DNA of 64,000 nt from Anaerolineales bacterium UBA2181 (GTDB taxonomy: Bacteria > Chloroflexota > Anaerolineae > Promineifilales > UBA4811): positions 62,001 through 126,000 of the forward strand of contig DCVT01000062.1 in the NCBI GenBank assembly GCA_002328075.1, read 5' to 3'. Made by a program: the position numbers and the translations under genes. The notes beneath the pieces are model-generated. The model saw only the letters and a list, made by a program, of their open reading frames with translations, ran no database searches and was not told the origin of the DNA. Position 1 is the stretch's first letter; the number at the start of each line of letters is the position of its first letter. Shown here piece after piece: positions 1-7,303 of the stretch.

Positions 1-82
1 ACCGTTCTATGCGCGAGGCCTCCATGATGGAGGTGTCGCGGGCCTGAGCGGCGCAGTTGGGCCAGGGGCGCGGTTTGGTCAT
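1..82 (-). CDS. Start of a small minus-strand ORF, cut by the window edge
   Basis: An ATG at 82-80 opens 27 codons (MTKPRPWPNC...) that stay open to the left edge. A weak GGAAAA lies just upstream. It follows, on the same strand, the two small ORFs at 149-394 and 391-627, so it could be the third gene of that transcript. No family is recognised, and the visible part is too short to call a function. Confidence 0.3.
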   Translation of the reverse strand, partial: MTKPRPWPNCAAQARDTSIMEASRIER

Positions 83-148
83 GGTTTTCCAAAGTTGTCC
101 CGATTGGCTCCCGATGGCGTCCGAATAGCATGTTGTGGCCGCTTTCGG

Positions 149-394
149 TTATCCTGTGGCCGTGATATAAGCCCCTGCCTGTAAGGAGGAGGAACCAGGC
201 AGGGGCTGGAGGACAGCGTTCCGGTTGCCGTTTACCGGAACGGGGGCCACGAGTGAGGGAGGCCGGCAGGCCATGCGGGCAGCATCGTCCTGCCGGCCGG
301 TGACCACCGGACAAGCCGGATCGGTCCAGTGTTGTGCGAGCCAGCGGGCAAGGCCACTGGCTAGATGGATGACGAGCTCGGGATCGAGGCTCAT
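149..394 (-). CDS. Small hypothetical protein coupled to the RHH/zinc-ribbon gene
   Basis: This 81-aa ORF starts at an ATG that overlaps the stop of the upstream minus-strand gene (ATGA at 394-391), the usual sign of translational coupling. The sequence begins MSLDPELVIHLASGLARW and turns into low-complexity Pro/Val/Ala sequence. No domain is recognised. Its 3' end contains a 12-bp inverted repeat (170-207), so the C-terminal part may not be real coding sequence. The coupling is the main support. Confidence 0.4.
   Translation of the reverse strand: MSLDPELVIHLASGLARWLAQHWTDPACPVVTGRQDDAARMACRPPSLVAPVPVNGNRNAVLQPLPGSSSLQAGAYITATG
170..207. repeat. Perfect 12-bp inverted repeat
   Basis: AGCCCCTGCCTG (170-181) and its exact complement (196-207) flank a 14-nt loop. 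It sits at the 3' end of the minus-strand ORF at 149-394. On the minus strand the stem is followed by TTATATCACGG, so it could be a weak terminator, but there is no clear U-tract. A protein-binding site is the alternative. Confidence 0.55.
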
Positions 395-627
395 GATAAC
401 TGTGGTCGCTCGAAGATGACCGGCTGCCGGCAGGTGTCGCAGAAGCGCACTCCTGGGCGGTCTGGATCCGGGTGGGTTGGGCTGGCGCAGATCGGACAGC
501 GAATGAGGGCATACTGCTCCACTGCCAGGTCTACGATGGCACTCAGCTTGCGCCGGGTCGCTCCTGCAAGGGTTGCGATCCGCTGCGCCGTCTCGGGCTG
601 TAGGCTGTAGGTCTTGATGACTTTCAT
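391..627 (-). CDS. Ribbon-helix-helix plus zinc-ribbon small protein
   Basis: This 78-aa protein probably combines DNA binding with a structural zinc site. Residues 1-40 (VIKTYSLQPETAQRIATLAG and onward) have the strand-helix-helix look of CopG/Arc-type antitoxins and regulators. Residues about 42-67 carry two CxxC pairs (CPIC...CDTC), a zinc ribbon. The ATG at 627-625 is chosen over an upstream in-frame ATG because GGAG sits about 9 nt before it and the alignable domain begins there. It is transcribed divergently from the XRE gene at 743, with shared palindromes between them, and heads a run of small minus-strand ORFs. It could be an antitoxin-like autoregulator or an element copy-control protein. 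The exact role is not known. Confidence 0.6.
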   Translation of the reverse strand: MKVIKTYSLQPETAQRIATLAGATRRKLSAIVDLAVEQYALIRCPICASPTHPDPDRPGVRFCDTCRQPVIFERPQLS

Positions 628-642
628 GCTGTACTCCAAATT

Positions 643-712
643 ACTGTTTTGGTGATACTGCATACAGTTTATCACGGTTCTTTGGAGATGTCAATAGGTT
701 TACCAAAACAGT
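643..712. promoter_or_regulatory. Operator cluster in the divergent promoter region
   Basis: A perfect 11-bp inverted repeat, ACTGTTTTGGT (643-653) and ACCAAAACAGT (702-712), brackets a second imperfect palindrome at 652-675 (GTGAT...ATCAC with inner CTG-CATA-CAG). The inner palindrome covers the -10 of the minus-strand promoter. The right outer arm abuts the putative -35 of the XRE gene. The layout fits a phage-like genetic switch controlled by the XRE protein, the RHH protein or both. The binding itself is inference. Confidence 0.6.
666..694 (-). promoter_or_regulatory. Sigma70-type promoter for the RHH/zinc-ribbon gene
   Basis: Read on the minus strand there is a consensus TTGACA -35 (694-689), a 17-bp spacer and a TAAACT -10 (671-666), about 40 nt upstream of the ATG at 627. 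The palindrome at 652-675 overlaps the -10, so a bound repressor would block it. Confidence 0.6.
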
Positions 713-742
713 CTGCCAAGTAGCAGGAGAGTCGTTTATACT
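713..742 (+). promoter_or_regulatory. Possible promoter for the XRE gene, perhaps leaderless
   Basis: CTGCCA (713-718, 4/6 to the -35 consensus), an 18-bp spacer and TATACT (737-742). A start 7 bp past the -10 falls on the GTG at 749, so the mRNA could be leaderless and translation could begin at 749 rather than 743. No Shine-Dalgarno is seen before either GTG. Confidence 0.4.
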
Positions 743-1102
743 GTGAGAGTGGGAAACGGATTCGTAAAGTGGCTAAACCGGGAGATGGAGGCGAGGGGAT
801 GGTCGCAGTCTGAGCTGGCACGGCGGGCCTCGGTGTCGCGCCCGACGGTTTCCAATGTCTTGATGTGTAAGCAGACGCCCAGCTTCGAGTTCTGTGCATC
901 CGTTGCAACGGCGCTGGGTGAACCACCGGAGAGGTTGTTGAGGCTGGCTGGCTTACTGCCAGGTCCACCGATGCCGCCGGAGGATGGGAGCCTGCGCGAG
1001 CTGATAGAGATCGCTCGGGGGCTATCGCCGGAGGAGAGGCAGGAGTTGCGGGAGTACGCGCTGTGGCGCTATCGGCGGCGCCGGGCGCGTGAGGGTGAGT
1101 AG
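743..1102 (+). CDS. XRE-family helix-turn-helix regulator
   Basis: A 119-aa regulator. Residues 6-60 form an HTH_XRE domain: NREMEARGWSQSELARRASV, then SRPTVSNVL as the recognition helix, then a conserved hydrophobic tail (CASVATALGEPPERLLRLAG). The C-terminal 50 residues are charged (SPEERQELREYALWRYRRRR) and may mediate dimerisation. The start is GTG at 743, or GTG at 749 if the mRNA is leaderless. It is divergent from the RHH gene across the palindrome cluster at 643-712, its most likely binding region. It is the likely master regulator of the integrative element that ends with the serine integrase. Confidence 0.8.
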   Translation: MRVGNGFVKWLNREMEARGWSQSELARRASVSRPTVSNVLMCKQTPSFEFCASVATALGEPPERLLRLAGLLPGPPMPPEDGSLRELIEIARGLSPEERQELREYALWRYRRRRAREGE

Positions 1103-1193
1103 AGCCGGTGTAGTATCCACCAAGTGAGAGCCCAGAGTAGCGGGCTGCGATCGACGAGGGACCAAAAGCTCCTCATTTTTGCGTCGGTCTGAC

Positions 1194-1211
1194 ATAGAAC
1201 GGACGTTCTAT
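1194..1211. promoter_or_regulatory. LexA-like (SOS) box
   Basis: ATAGAAC-GGAC-GTTCTAT has perfect 7-bp arms and a 4-nt centre. It matches the GAAC-N4-GTTC form of LexA sites known from Gram-positive bacteria. It lies 17 bp upstream of the start at 1228, next to CTGACA (1189-1194), a possible -35. This predicts DNA-damage control of the lipoprotein gene and perhaps of genes downstream. Confidence 0.5.
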
Positions 1212-1227
1212 AGGATTATAGCACAAA

Positions 1228-1830
1228 ATGGCCAAGGGAGTCAAGCGGTTTTTGGGCGGGTTGCGAGCGGCGGTTGGACGGCGTCCGCGGCTGGCTGCGC
1301 TGGCTGTAGCCGTGGGTGTGCTGGGGATTGCGGTCGTGGGTTGCGGGGCGGGAAGGGTGAGTCCGACTGACGTGATCGGATCGCCGCCGGCCGGAGCGGT
1401 AACGGTGATCCGGGTGACGGCGACGGCGAGTAGGACGGCGACGGCGAGTAGGACGGCGACGGCGAGTAGGACAGCAACGGCGAGTAGGACAGCAACGGCG
1501 AGCAGGACACCGACCAGGCGGCCACCATCGCCGACGCCATCGCCGACCTGGACACGGCGGCCGACGGCGACGCGGACCCGGGCACCGACTGCGGTGATGC
1601 GGATGCAGCCGGTGGTCCCGGTGGTTCCGGCGACGCCAGAGCCGGCGACGAGTACGCCGGTTCCAGCTCCGCCGCCATGCCCGTGCTCGGGTCCGGATCT
1701 CGACTGCGGGGATTTTGGCACGCACCGGGCAGCTCAGGAGTGTTTCGACTACTGCGTGGCGCTCGGGTTCGGGGATGTGTACAAGCTGGACTCGGACGGG
1801 GACGGGCAGGCGTGCGAGAGTCTGCCATGA
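1228..1830 (+). CDS. Lipoprotein with Thr/Ala/Pro linker and Excalibur domain
   Basis: A 200-aa secreted lipoprotein. Residues 1-39 form an arginine-rich n-region, a hydrophobic stretch (LAALAVAVGVLGIAVVGC) and a lipobox with lipidated Cys39. Residues 64-93 are five perfect TATASR repeats, followed by a Pro/Thr/Arg-rich linker to about 150. The C-terminal 45 residues (DLDCGDFGTHRAAQECFDYC, then LDSDGDGQACESLP) match the Excalibur calcium-binding motif found in surface proteins and extracellular nucleases. No catalytic nuclease domain precedes it here, so a cell-surface calcium-binding role is the limit of the inference. No Shine-Dalgarno is visible at 1228. A LexA-like box lies just upstream. 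Confidence 0.7.
   Translation: MAKGVKRFLGGLRAAVGRRPRLAALAVAVGVLGIAVVGCGAGRVSPTDVIGSPPAGAVTVIRVTATASRTATASRTATASRTATASRTATASRTPTRRPPSPTPSPTWTRRPTATRTRAPTAVMRMQPVVPVVPATPEPATSTPVPAPPPCPCSGPDLDCGDFGTHRAAQECFDYCVALGFGDVYKLDSDGDGQACESLP
1417..1506 (+). repeat. Five tandem 18-bp coding repeats (TATASR)
   Basis: Five copies of an 18-bp unit encode TATASR in the lipoprotein linker. The copies differ by one or two bases, so the array can expand or contract by slippage without breaking the frame. Long spurious ORFs on the opposite strand come from this repeat. Confidence 0.85.
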
Positions 1831-1848
1831 GGCGGAGGGAGGTTGGCA

Positions 1849-2289
1849 ATGTCGGAGAGAGAGCCGGAAAAAGCGAAAAAGGGGGGCGGATGTTCGGGTG
1901 TAGTGGCGTTGGGACTATTGGCCCTCATTGCTGTGGTGCTGTGGCTAATCTGGCCGAGCTCGGGGTCGAGGTCGGGTGGGCTGCAACTCGAGATGCCTAC
2001 GAGCAGATCGATGACGTACCGGGTGACGTATGTAGTGACGGGATCCACGAATCGGGCGAGTGTGACGTACAGCAACTCGCAGGATAACACGGAGCAGCGG
2101 GATGTCCTCGTGCCATGGGAGGTGACGTACACCATGGCGGCGGGCCAGTTCGCCTATGTCTCGGCGCAGAATGATAACGACTGGGGCACGATCGAGTGTG
2201 TGATCGAGTTGGACGGCGTCGCCTGGGAGCAGGCGAAGTCGTCGGGGGCGTACAAGATCGCGAGCTGCAGCGGTAGCGTGGGGAAGTGA
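1849..2289 (+). CDS. MmpS-like membrane-anchored protein
   Basis: A 146-aa protein with a short charged cytoplasmic N-terminus (SEREPEKAKKGGG), one transmembrane helix (GVVALGLLALIAVVLWLIW) and an extracytoplasmic beta-rich domain. That domain contains YRVTYVVTGS, ASVTYSNS, VPWEVTYT, FAYVSAQND, CVIELDG and a C-terminal IASCSG. This pattern matches the MmpS fold (transport accessory proteins of mycobacterial MmpL exporters), including two cysteines able to pair. No MmpL/RND transporter is nearby, so transport is not implied. The ATG at 1849 follows a strong GGAGGGAGG at 1834-1842. It lies 18 bp downstream of the Excalibur lipoprotein gene, probably in one operon. Confidence 0.6.
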   Translation: MSEREPEKAKKGGGCSGVVALGLLALIAVVLWLIWPSSGSRSGGLQLEMPTSRSMTYRVTYVVTGSTNRASVTYSNSQDNTEQRDVLVPWEVTYTMAAGQFAYVSAQNDNDWGTIECVIELDGVAWEQAKSSGAYKIASCSGSVGK

Positions 2290-2333
2290 TATCCGCGCGC
2301 GCGGACAGGATTGGTGATCGTGGGGGAGGATAG

Positions 2334-3947
2334 ATGAAGGAGAACACGCTCTTCTATGGTGACAACCTGCCGATCCTGCGGGAGTATGTCGCGGACGAGT
2401 CCGTGGACCTGGTCTACCTGGACCCGCCCTTCAACTCACAGCGGAACTATAATGTGCTCTTTCGGGACGAGAGCGGGGAGGAGAGCGCTTCGCAGATCAC
2501 AGCGTTTGAGGACACGTGGCACTGGAACGCGGCGGCGGAGGAAACGTACCACGAGCTCGTGACCCAGGGGGCGGCGCCGGTGTCGCGGATGATCGAGGCG
2601 CTGCGGCAGTTCATCGGGACGAACCAGATGATGGCCTACCTGGTGATGATGGCTGCGCGGTTGGTGGAGCTCCACCGGGTGCTCCGGCCGACGGGGAGCC
2701 TGTACCTGCACTGCGATCCGACGGCGAGCCATTATCTCAAGGTTGTGCTGGACACGATATTTGGGCCGGCCAGCTTTCGCAGCGAGATTGTCTGGAAGCG
2801 ACAAAGCGCCCACAGCGACGCACGGGGTTACGGCTCGGTCCACGACATCATCTTGTTTTACGTCAAATCCGACCTGTTCGTATGGAATCAAACCTATCAA
2901 GCCTACGATTCGGACTACGTGGCGCGGTATTATCGATACACTGACGAGAAAGGTCGACGTTTCATGTCTGGTGACCTGGGCGCGGCGGGCTTGCAGGGCG
3001 GAGGCTATGAGTATGATTGGCAAGGTGTGAGGCGGGTCTGGCGTGTACCTCCCGAGACGATGCAACGCCTTGACCGCGAAGGTCACATCTTTTACACCCG
3101 CAACCGTGTTCCGCGGATCAAGCGTTACCTTGATGAAGCAAAGGGATTGCCTTCTCAGGACCTGTGGACGGATCTGGAATCACTTCGATCCTGGCACGCT
3201 GAACGCCTCGGTTATCCCACCCAGAAGCCGGTAGCCCTGTTGGAGCGGATTATCGAGGCGAGTAGCAACCCGGGAGACCTGGTCCTTGACCCGTTCTGCG
3301 GCTGCGGCACGACGGTTGCGGCGGCGCAGAAGCTGGGCCGGCGCTGGATCGGGATCGACATCACGCACCTGGCGATCGCGCTGCAGCGGTACCGGCTGGA
3401 GCAGATGTTTCCGGGGATAGCATTCAAGGTGATCGGAGAGCCGCAGTCGGCAGCGGCGGCGCGGAACCTGGCGGAGCAGGACCGATTCCAGTTCGAGTGG
3501 TGGGCCCTTTCGCTGGTTCGGGCGCGGCCGGTGGCGGGCGAGCCAGGAAGCCGCCGCGGCAAGAAGGGGGCGGATAAGGGCATCGACGGGGTGATCACAT
3601 TCATCGACGAGGCGAAGGGGGCGGCGAAACGGGTCCTCGTGCAGGTGAAGAGCGGCAAGGTGAGCAGCTCGCACATTCGGGACCTGGTGGGCACGGTGCA
3701 ACGGGAGAAGGCGGCGATGGGCGTGGTGGTCACGCTGGAATCGCCGACGGACGCGATGGTGAGAGAGGGGCTGACGGCCGGCTACTACACCTCGCCCGGC
3801 TGGCAGCAGGACTATCCGCGCATCCAGATTCTGACGGTCCAGGAGCTCTTGGACGGCGCCAAGGTGAAGATGCCGCCGGAATGGCGGACGTTCAAGCCGG
3901 CGGAGGTGGTGAAGGAGACGGGGAAGCAGAGCCGGTTGGATATGTGA
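2334..3947 (+). CDS. DNA methyltransferase fused to an Mrr-like nuclease domain
   Basis: A 537-aa single-chain restriction-modification candidate. The N-terminal half is a beta-class amino-methyltransferase: motif IV DPPF at 30-33 (LVYLDPPFNSQRNYN) precedes the SAM-binding DPFCGCGTT at about 319-327, with a target-recognition region between. The last 170 residues have a restriction-endonuclease (Mrr-like) signature: GIDG with D418, then LVQVKSGKV with Q437 and K439 (D...QxK), then the typical GVVVTLESPTDAM strand-helix. The start follows GGGGGAGG. It lies in the same direction as the serine integrase, 40 bp upstream of it. It may cut unmodified DNA, or be a methylase with a DNA-binding Mrr fold. 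Both catalytic centres look intact. Confidence 0.75.
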   Translation: MKENTLFYGDNLPILREYVADESVDLVYLDPPFNSQRNYNVLFRDESGEESASQITAFEDTWHWNAAAEETYHELVTQGAAPVSRMIEALRQFIGTNQMMAYLVMMAARLVELHRVLRPTGSLYLHCDPTASHYLKVVLDTIFGPASFRSEIVWKRQSAHSDARGYGSVHDIILFYVKSDLFVWNQTYQAYDSDYVARYYRYTDEKGRRFMSGDLGAAGLQGGGYEYDWQGVRRVWRVPPETMQRLDREGHIFYTRNRVPRIKRYLDEAKGLPSQDLWTDLESLRSWHAERLGYPTQKPVALLERIIEASSNPGDLVLDPFCGCGTTVAAAQKLGRRWIGIDITHLAIALQRYRLEQMFPGIAFKVIGEPQSAAAARNLAEQDRFQFEWWALSLVRARPVAGEPGSRRGKKGADKGIDGVITFIDEAKGAAKRVLVQVKSGKVSSSHIRDLVGTVQREKAAMGVVVTLESPTDAMVREGLTAGYYTSPGWQQDYPRIQILTVQELLDGAKVKMPPEWRTFKPAEVVKETGKQSRLDM

Positions 3948-3987
3948 CAACAGGCGGCGAGGGCAAAGCATCGGGAATGATCGAGTG

Positions 3988-5610
3988 ATGACAGCGGAAC
4001 CGGCGGCCGGCCTGCAGAAACGGGCGATCCTCTATGCCAGGGTCTCGTATGATGACCGTGACACGGACAGCCGGAACCTGGCTGGCCAGCTAGAGATGGC
4101 CCGGGAGTATGCGGCCGGTCGGGGGTATCAGATCGTCGGAGAGTTGTCCGAGGATGACCGGGGGGCAAGCGGGGCACTGATCGAGCTGCCCCAACTCCAG
4201 CGGGTTCTGACGCTGGCAGAGCACCGGGCGATCGACGTGGTGGTTACGCGGGAGGTGGACCGGCTCTCGCGGACACTGGTAAAGCAACTGCTGATCGAAT
4301 CGCGTCTTCGCGATCTCGGGGTCGAGGTTGAGTATGTGCTGGCGGATTACGAGGATTCGCCGGAGGGTCGTCTCAACAAGCTGATCCGGGCCGTGATTGC
4401 GGAGTTTGAGCGGGAGAAGATAAAGGAGCGGATGGCCAGAGGTCGGTACCTGGCAGCCAGGTCGGGCAAGGTCCTGCTGCACGGGGGACCGGCCTATGGA
4501 TACGATGCGATTGAGGAACCGCCCGGCGTGCGGGTGAATGAGACGAAAGCGGAGGTGGTCCGGGAGCTGTTCGAGGCCTATGTCCGGGGGGGGAGTTTGC
4601 GGGAGATCGCTCGCCGGTTCTCCGCGCGTGGCATCCCCACGGGTTCGGACCTGCGCGGCCGGAACGCTCACCGTGGGGAGTGGCACCCTGCCAGCCTCCG
4701 CTGGATGCTCATGAACGAGGCCTATACCGGCCGTTGGCTGTATGGGCCTCAGGAGGTTGAGGTCGAGATCCCGAAGATCGTTGATCGCCAGGTCTGGCTG
4801 AAGGCCCAGGCGAGGCTGAAGGCAAACCGGGACCAGCTACGCGCTCGGCCGGTGGAGGAGTACCTTTTTCGCTCGCGAGTGTTCTGCGGAGAGTGCGGCC
4901 GACACATGGTGACCAGGTCGCTAAAGGTGGACGGATTGCCGTTCAAATACTACCGCTGTTCCGGAAAGAAACCTCCGGCCTCGGGATGTCGGAGCCCCTG
5001 GTTCGCGGCGGAGTTGGTGGATGACGAAGTTTGCGGTTTTCTAGTGGATCTGCTGGGCCGGCCCGAGATCCTGAGGGAGGCAGTTGATCAGCTTCGACAG
5101 GACGGCGCCAGTCTGGATTGGCTGGAACGGCAGGTTGCGGAGGCCGATGGTGTCCTCGAGATCGCCCGGCGCCAGCTGGGCCGGTTGTTGGACCTGTACC
5201 TGGCGGGGTCTTTCGACCTGCAGATGTTGGAGGATCGCAAGGGGGTGTTGCACGCAGAGATCGCTCTGGCGGAGCAACGCCGGCTGCAATTGCTGGAGGA
5301 CCTGGATCGGGCTCGTCGGATGGATACGTCGTTACTGCAGGATGCTCTGGCAGGGGCTGGGCAGGTGCTGGGGCAGATCGAGGATTTCGCGGCGCGACGG
5401 TCGCTCGTGGATGAGCTGGATGTCTGGCTCGTACTTCAAAGTAGTGGTCGGCACCGATCCTACCAGCGGTGGGCTACTGTGAACGTCGAGAGGTGGGAGG
5501 GGGTCGGCCGGGTTGAGTTGCTGGATCGGCACCGGAGGCCGTCGAGGGAGACGCCGGAGCGACACAGGGACCCGGTGACCGGCCAGTGGGTGAGGCGGAC
5601 CGGCTCATAG
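3988..5610 (+). CDS. Large serine recombinase (integrase)
   Basis: A 540-aa site-specific integrase. The resolvase domain (residues about 11-150) has the nucleophile serine in LYARVSYDD (about Ser20) and the REVDRLSRTL arginine motif. A Recombinase domain follows at about 170-280. A zinc ribbon comes next (CGECGRHM...YYRCSG...GCRSP), and then a coiled-coil stretch (about 375-480) as in phage and ICE integrases. The ATG at 3988 follows a possible GTG at 3985. Such integrases normally sit next to their attachment site. The truncated Fe-S gene begins within 20 bp of the stop, so the element boundary is expected at about 5611-5630. Confidence 0.9.
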   Translation: MTAEPAAGLQKRAILYARVSYDDRDTDSRNLAGQLEMAREYAAGRGYQIVGELSEDDRGASGALIELPQLQRVLTLAEHRAIDVVVTREVDRLSRTLVKQLLIESRLRDLGVEVEYVLADYEDSPEGRLNKLIRAVIAEFEREKIKERMARGRYLAARSGKVLLHGGPAYGYDAIEEPPGVRVNETKAEVVRELFEAYVRGGSLREIARRFSARGIPTGSDLRGRNAHRGEWHPASLRWMLMNEAYTGRWLYGPQEVEVEIPKIVDRQVWLKAQARLKANRDQLRARPVEEYLFRSRVFCGECGRHMVTRSLKVDGLPFKYYRCSGKKPPASGCRSPWFAAELVDDEVCGFLVDLLGRPEILREAVDQLRQDGASLDWLERQVAEADGVLEIARRQLGRLLDLYLAGSFDLQMLEDRKGVLHAEIALAEQRRLQLLEDLDRARRMDTSLLQDALAGAGQVLGQIEDFAARRSLVDELDVWLVLQSSGRHRSYQRWATVNVERWEGVGRVELLDRHRRPSRETPERHRDPVTGQWVRRTGS

Positions 5611-5626
5611 TGTTTGTTGGCGAGGG

Positions 5627-5827
5627 TTATTCCGGCAGCTCCCCGCCACCAACTGCCGGGCCTGCGGCCAGGCAACCTGCTACCAGTTCGCCCTCCAGCT
5701 CATGGCCCGGCAGGTGACTCCGGAGCAGTGTTCCCCGCTGGGAGAACCTGACCTGGCCGAGCGGCGTGCCGTTCTCAAAGAGATGCTGGTCAGTCCCCCG
5801 CGCGTTCTTTTTCCCGACCTGGGGTAG
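5627..5827 (+). pseudogene. 5'-truncated Fe-S cluster domain gene at the element boundary
   Basis: Frame translation from 5627 gives an Fe-S domain of the RnfB/corrinoid-protein type: LPATNCRACGQATCYQFAL, then VTPEQCSPL. It carries four cysteines spaced C-x2-C-x4-C-x16-C. It ends about 30 residues later at TAG (5825-5827). There is no start codon or upstream half, because the frame runs back into the serine integrase gene. The simplest reading is a host gene split by integration of the element, leaving its C-terminal part here. The missing 5' half would lie at the element's other end, left of the window. Confidence 0.6.
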
Positions 5828-5995
5828 GCCGATTCCGGACCCCTGGTCGGCCGGGACCGGAACGGCTGTAGCGCTCCCGACCGTCTCTAGCCACAGCCCC
5901 AATTGGGCCAGGATGCTCTGGCGTTGGACTCGGCGGGTGCGCAAGCTTGCGCTGGTCCCCGAGCGAGATCGCCAGGCTCTCCTGGGCCCGGGGCC

Positions 5996-6021
5996 AAAAA
6001 AGGGATGCCTTTCGGCATCCC
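5996..6021 (-). terminator. Intrinsic terminator of the focA-like gene
   Basis: GGGATGCC (6002-6009), loop TTTC, GGCATCCC (6014-6021). On the minus strand the stem is followed directly by six T (5996-6001). It lies 93 bp past the stop of the minus-strand channel gene. Confidence 0.85.
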
Positions 6022-6113
6022 TCAAATCTCACTCTGACGCACCAGGCCCGAATCGGCACTCCTTCTCGCCGGTTCGTGCCCTGGTCCTGCGGCGACCTAT
6101 ACGCCGCTCCTTC

Positions 6114-6968
6114 TCAGGCCTTCTTTTGGGTGCGCAGGTAAATGAACCAGTAAACCAGGCCGACCATGCCGGCGCCGCCGATGATGTTCCCGATGGTGAC
6201 CGGCAGCAGGTTGGCGATGAAAAAGTTGCCCCAGGTCAGATTGGCGATGTTCGGCGCCTTGTCAGCCAGCGAGGTCAGAAAACCGGCGTCGCCTTTCACG
6301 AACAGCGCAATCGGGATAAAGTACATATTGGCGATGCTGTGCTCGAATCCGGCGGCGACAAACGCCGCGATGGGGGGGATGATGGCCAGGATCTTGTCGG
6401 TGGTGCTGCGGGCGCTAAAGCACATCCAGACGGCCATGCAGACCAGCGCGTTACACATGATCCCCAACGCCACTGCCTGCAGGAAACCCAGGCTGCATTT
6501 GGCATTGCCGATGCTGAGCGCTGTGATGCCCACCGCGCCGCCGCCGAACTTGTACTGCTGGCCGATGAACATGATCCCGGCCGTCAGAATCGAACCCACA
6601 AAGTTGCCCACGTAAACGATCACCCAGTTGCGGAGAAGACCGGATATAGGGACCTTTTTGTTGGCAAAAGCCATCAGGATCAGGTTGTTGCCGGTGAACA
6701 GCTCGGAACCGCCCACCACGACCAGGATGAGGCCGAGGGTAAAGACCAGGCCACCCAGCAACCGCTGGACGCCGTATGGCAGACTGCTTGTGCCGGCCAG
6801 CACCGTCGTGCAAAAGATCGCACCGCATCCGATGAACGCGCCTGCCAGGATTGCCAGAGCGAACATGGTCGCCGCATCCAGACCTGCCTTCTTGACGCCG
6901 ACGCCCTCGGCCTTGGCTGCCATCTCCGCAGGAGGAAAGGCATCAAACGAAACTGTACCGTTGCTCAT
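6114..6968 (-). CDS. focA: Formate/nitrite transporter family channel (FocA-like)
   Basis: A 284-aa integral membrane channel of the FNT family, which passes formate, nitrite or related small anions as a pentamer. Six hydrophobic helices can be drawn. Family signatures are clear: the SELFTGNNLI loop, GFEHSIANMYFIP on the selectivity-loop/helix side, and NLLPVTIGNIIGG with the conserved N-x-x-P-V-T-x-G-N. The start at 6968 (MSNGTVSFDAF) is preferred over an ATG 87 bp upstream because AAGGAG lies 7 nt before it. It is monocistronic with its own terminator at 5996-6021. The substrate cannot be fixed from sequence. Confidence 0.9.
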   Translation of the reverse strand: MSNGTVSFDAFPPAEMAAKAEGVGVKKAGLDAATMFALAILAGAFIGCGAIFCTTVLAGTSSLPYGVQRLLGGLVFTLGLILVVVGGSELFTGNNLILMAFANKKVPISGLLRNWVIVYVGNFVGSILTAGIMFIGQQYKFGGGAVGITALSIGNAKCSLGFLQAVALGIMCNALVCMAVWMCFSARSTTDKILAIIPPIAAFVAAGFEHSIANMYFIPIALFVKGDAGFLTSLADKAPNIANLTWGNFFIANLLPVTIGNIIGGAGMVGLVYWFIYLRTQKKA

Positions 6969-7246
6969 AGAGGACTCCTTCAAAATCTGATCGGATAAGA
7001 ATCGGGTCGAATGGTCGGTGAGAGTCGAGGCTCTGTCTGTCGTTTCCGTTTGCACCTCCTGTGATCACTAACAACCTACCCGGTTCGTCCGGGCTCTGCA
7101 CGCACACGGGCAACATTATACCAGCAATTGTGGATTTTGTGCCCCGAAATTCGGCCGCCGAACCCCATTTTTGCCCGGACTCCTGGGTTAGCTGCCGGTG
7201 TGCCAGGTCGCCGTCTCACCGCCAGGAGGCCGGGTTGCTCGTTTTG

Positions 7247-7255
7247 TGATATACT
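7247..7255 (+). promoter_or_regulatory. Extended -10 promoter for the acylase gene
   Basis: TG-A-TATACT, an extended -10 element, lies 48 bp upstream of the ATG at 7304. No good -35 is visible, as is usual for extended -10 promoters. Confidence 0.5.
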
Positions 7256-7303
7256 GCCGCGTGCACACAGCGCCGTTTCTCGTTGTTGCTCAAGGAGGGT
7301 GCG

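Noticed and set aside
1417..1506. Short tandem repeats as a possible CRISPR or satellite array
   Set aside because: The unit is 18 bp with no spacers and in frame, so it is a coding repeat.
1173..1849. Long overlapping ORFs on both strands around the lipoprotein gene
   Set aside because: They arise from the 18-bp TATASR repeat and high G+C; only the plus-strand frame has a lipobox and a recognisable domain.
5766..6998. 410-aa plus-strand ORF
   Set aside because: It is antisense to the FocA channel gene and reads as low-complexity shadow; the minus strand has clear family motifs, a Shine-Dalgarno and a terminator.
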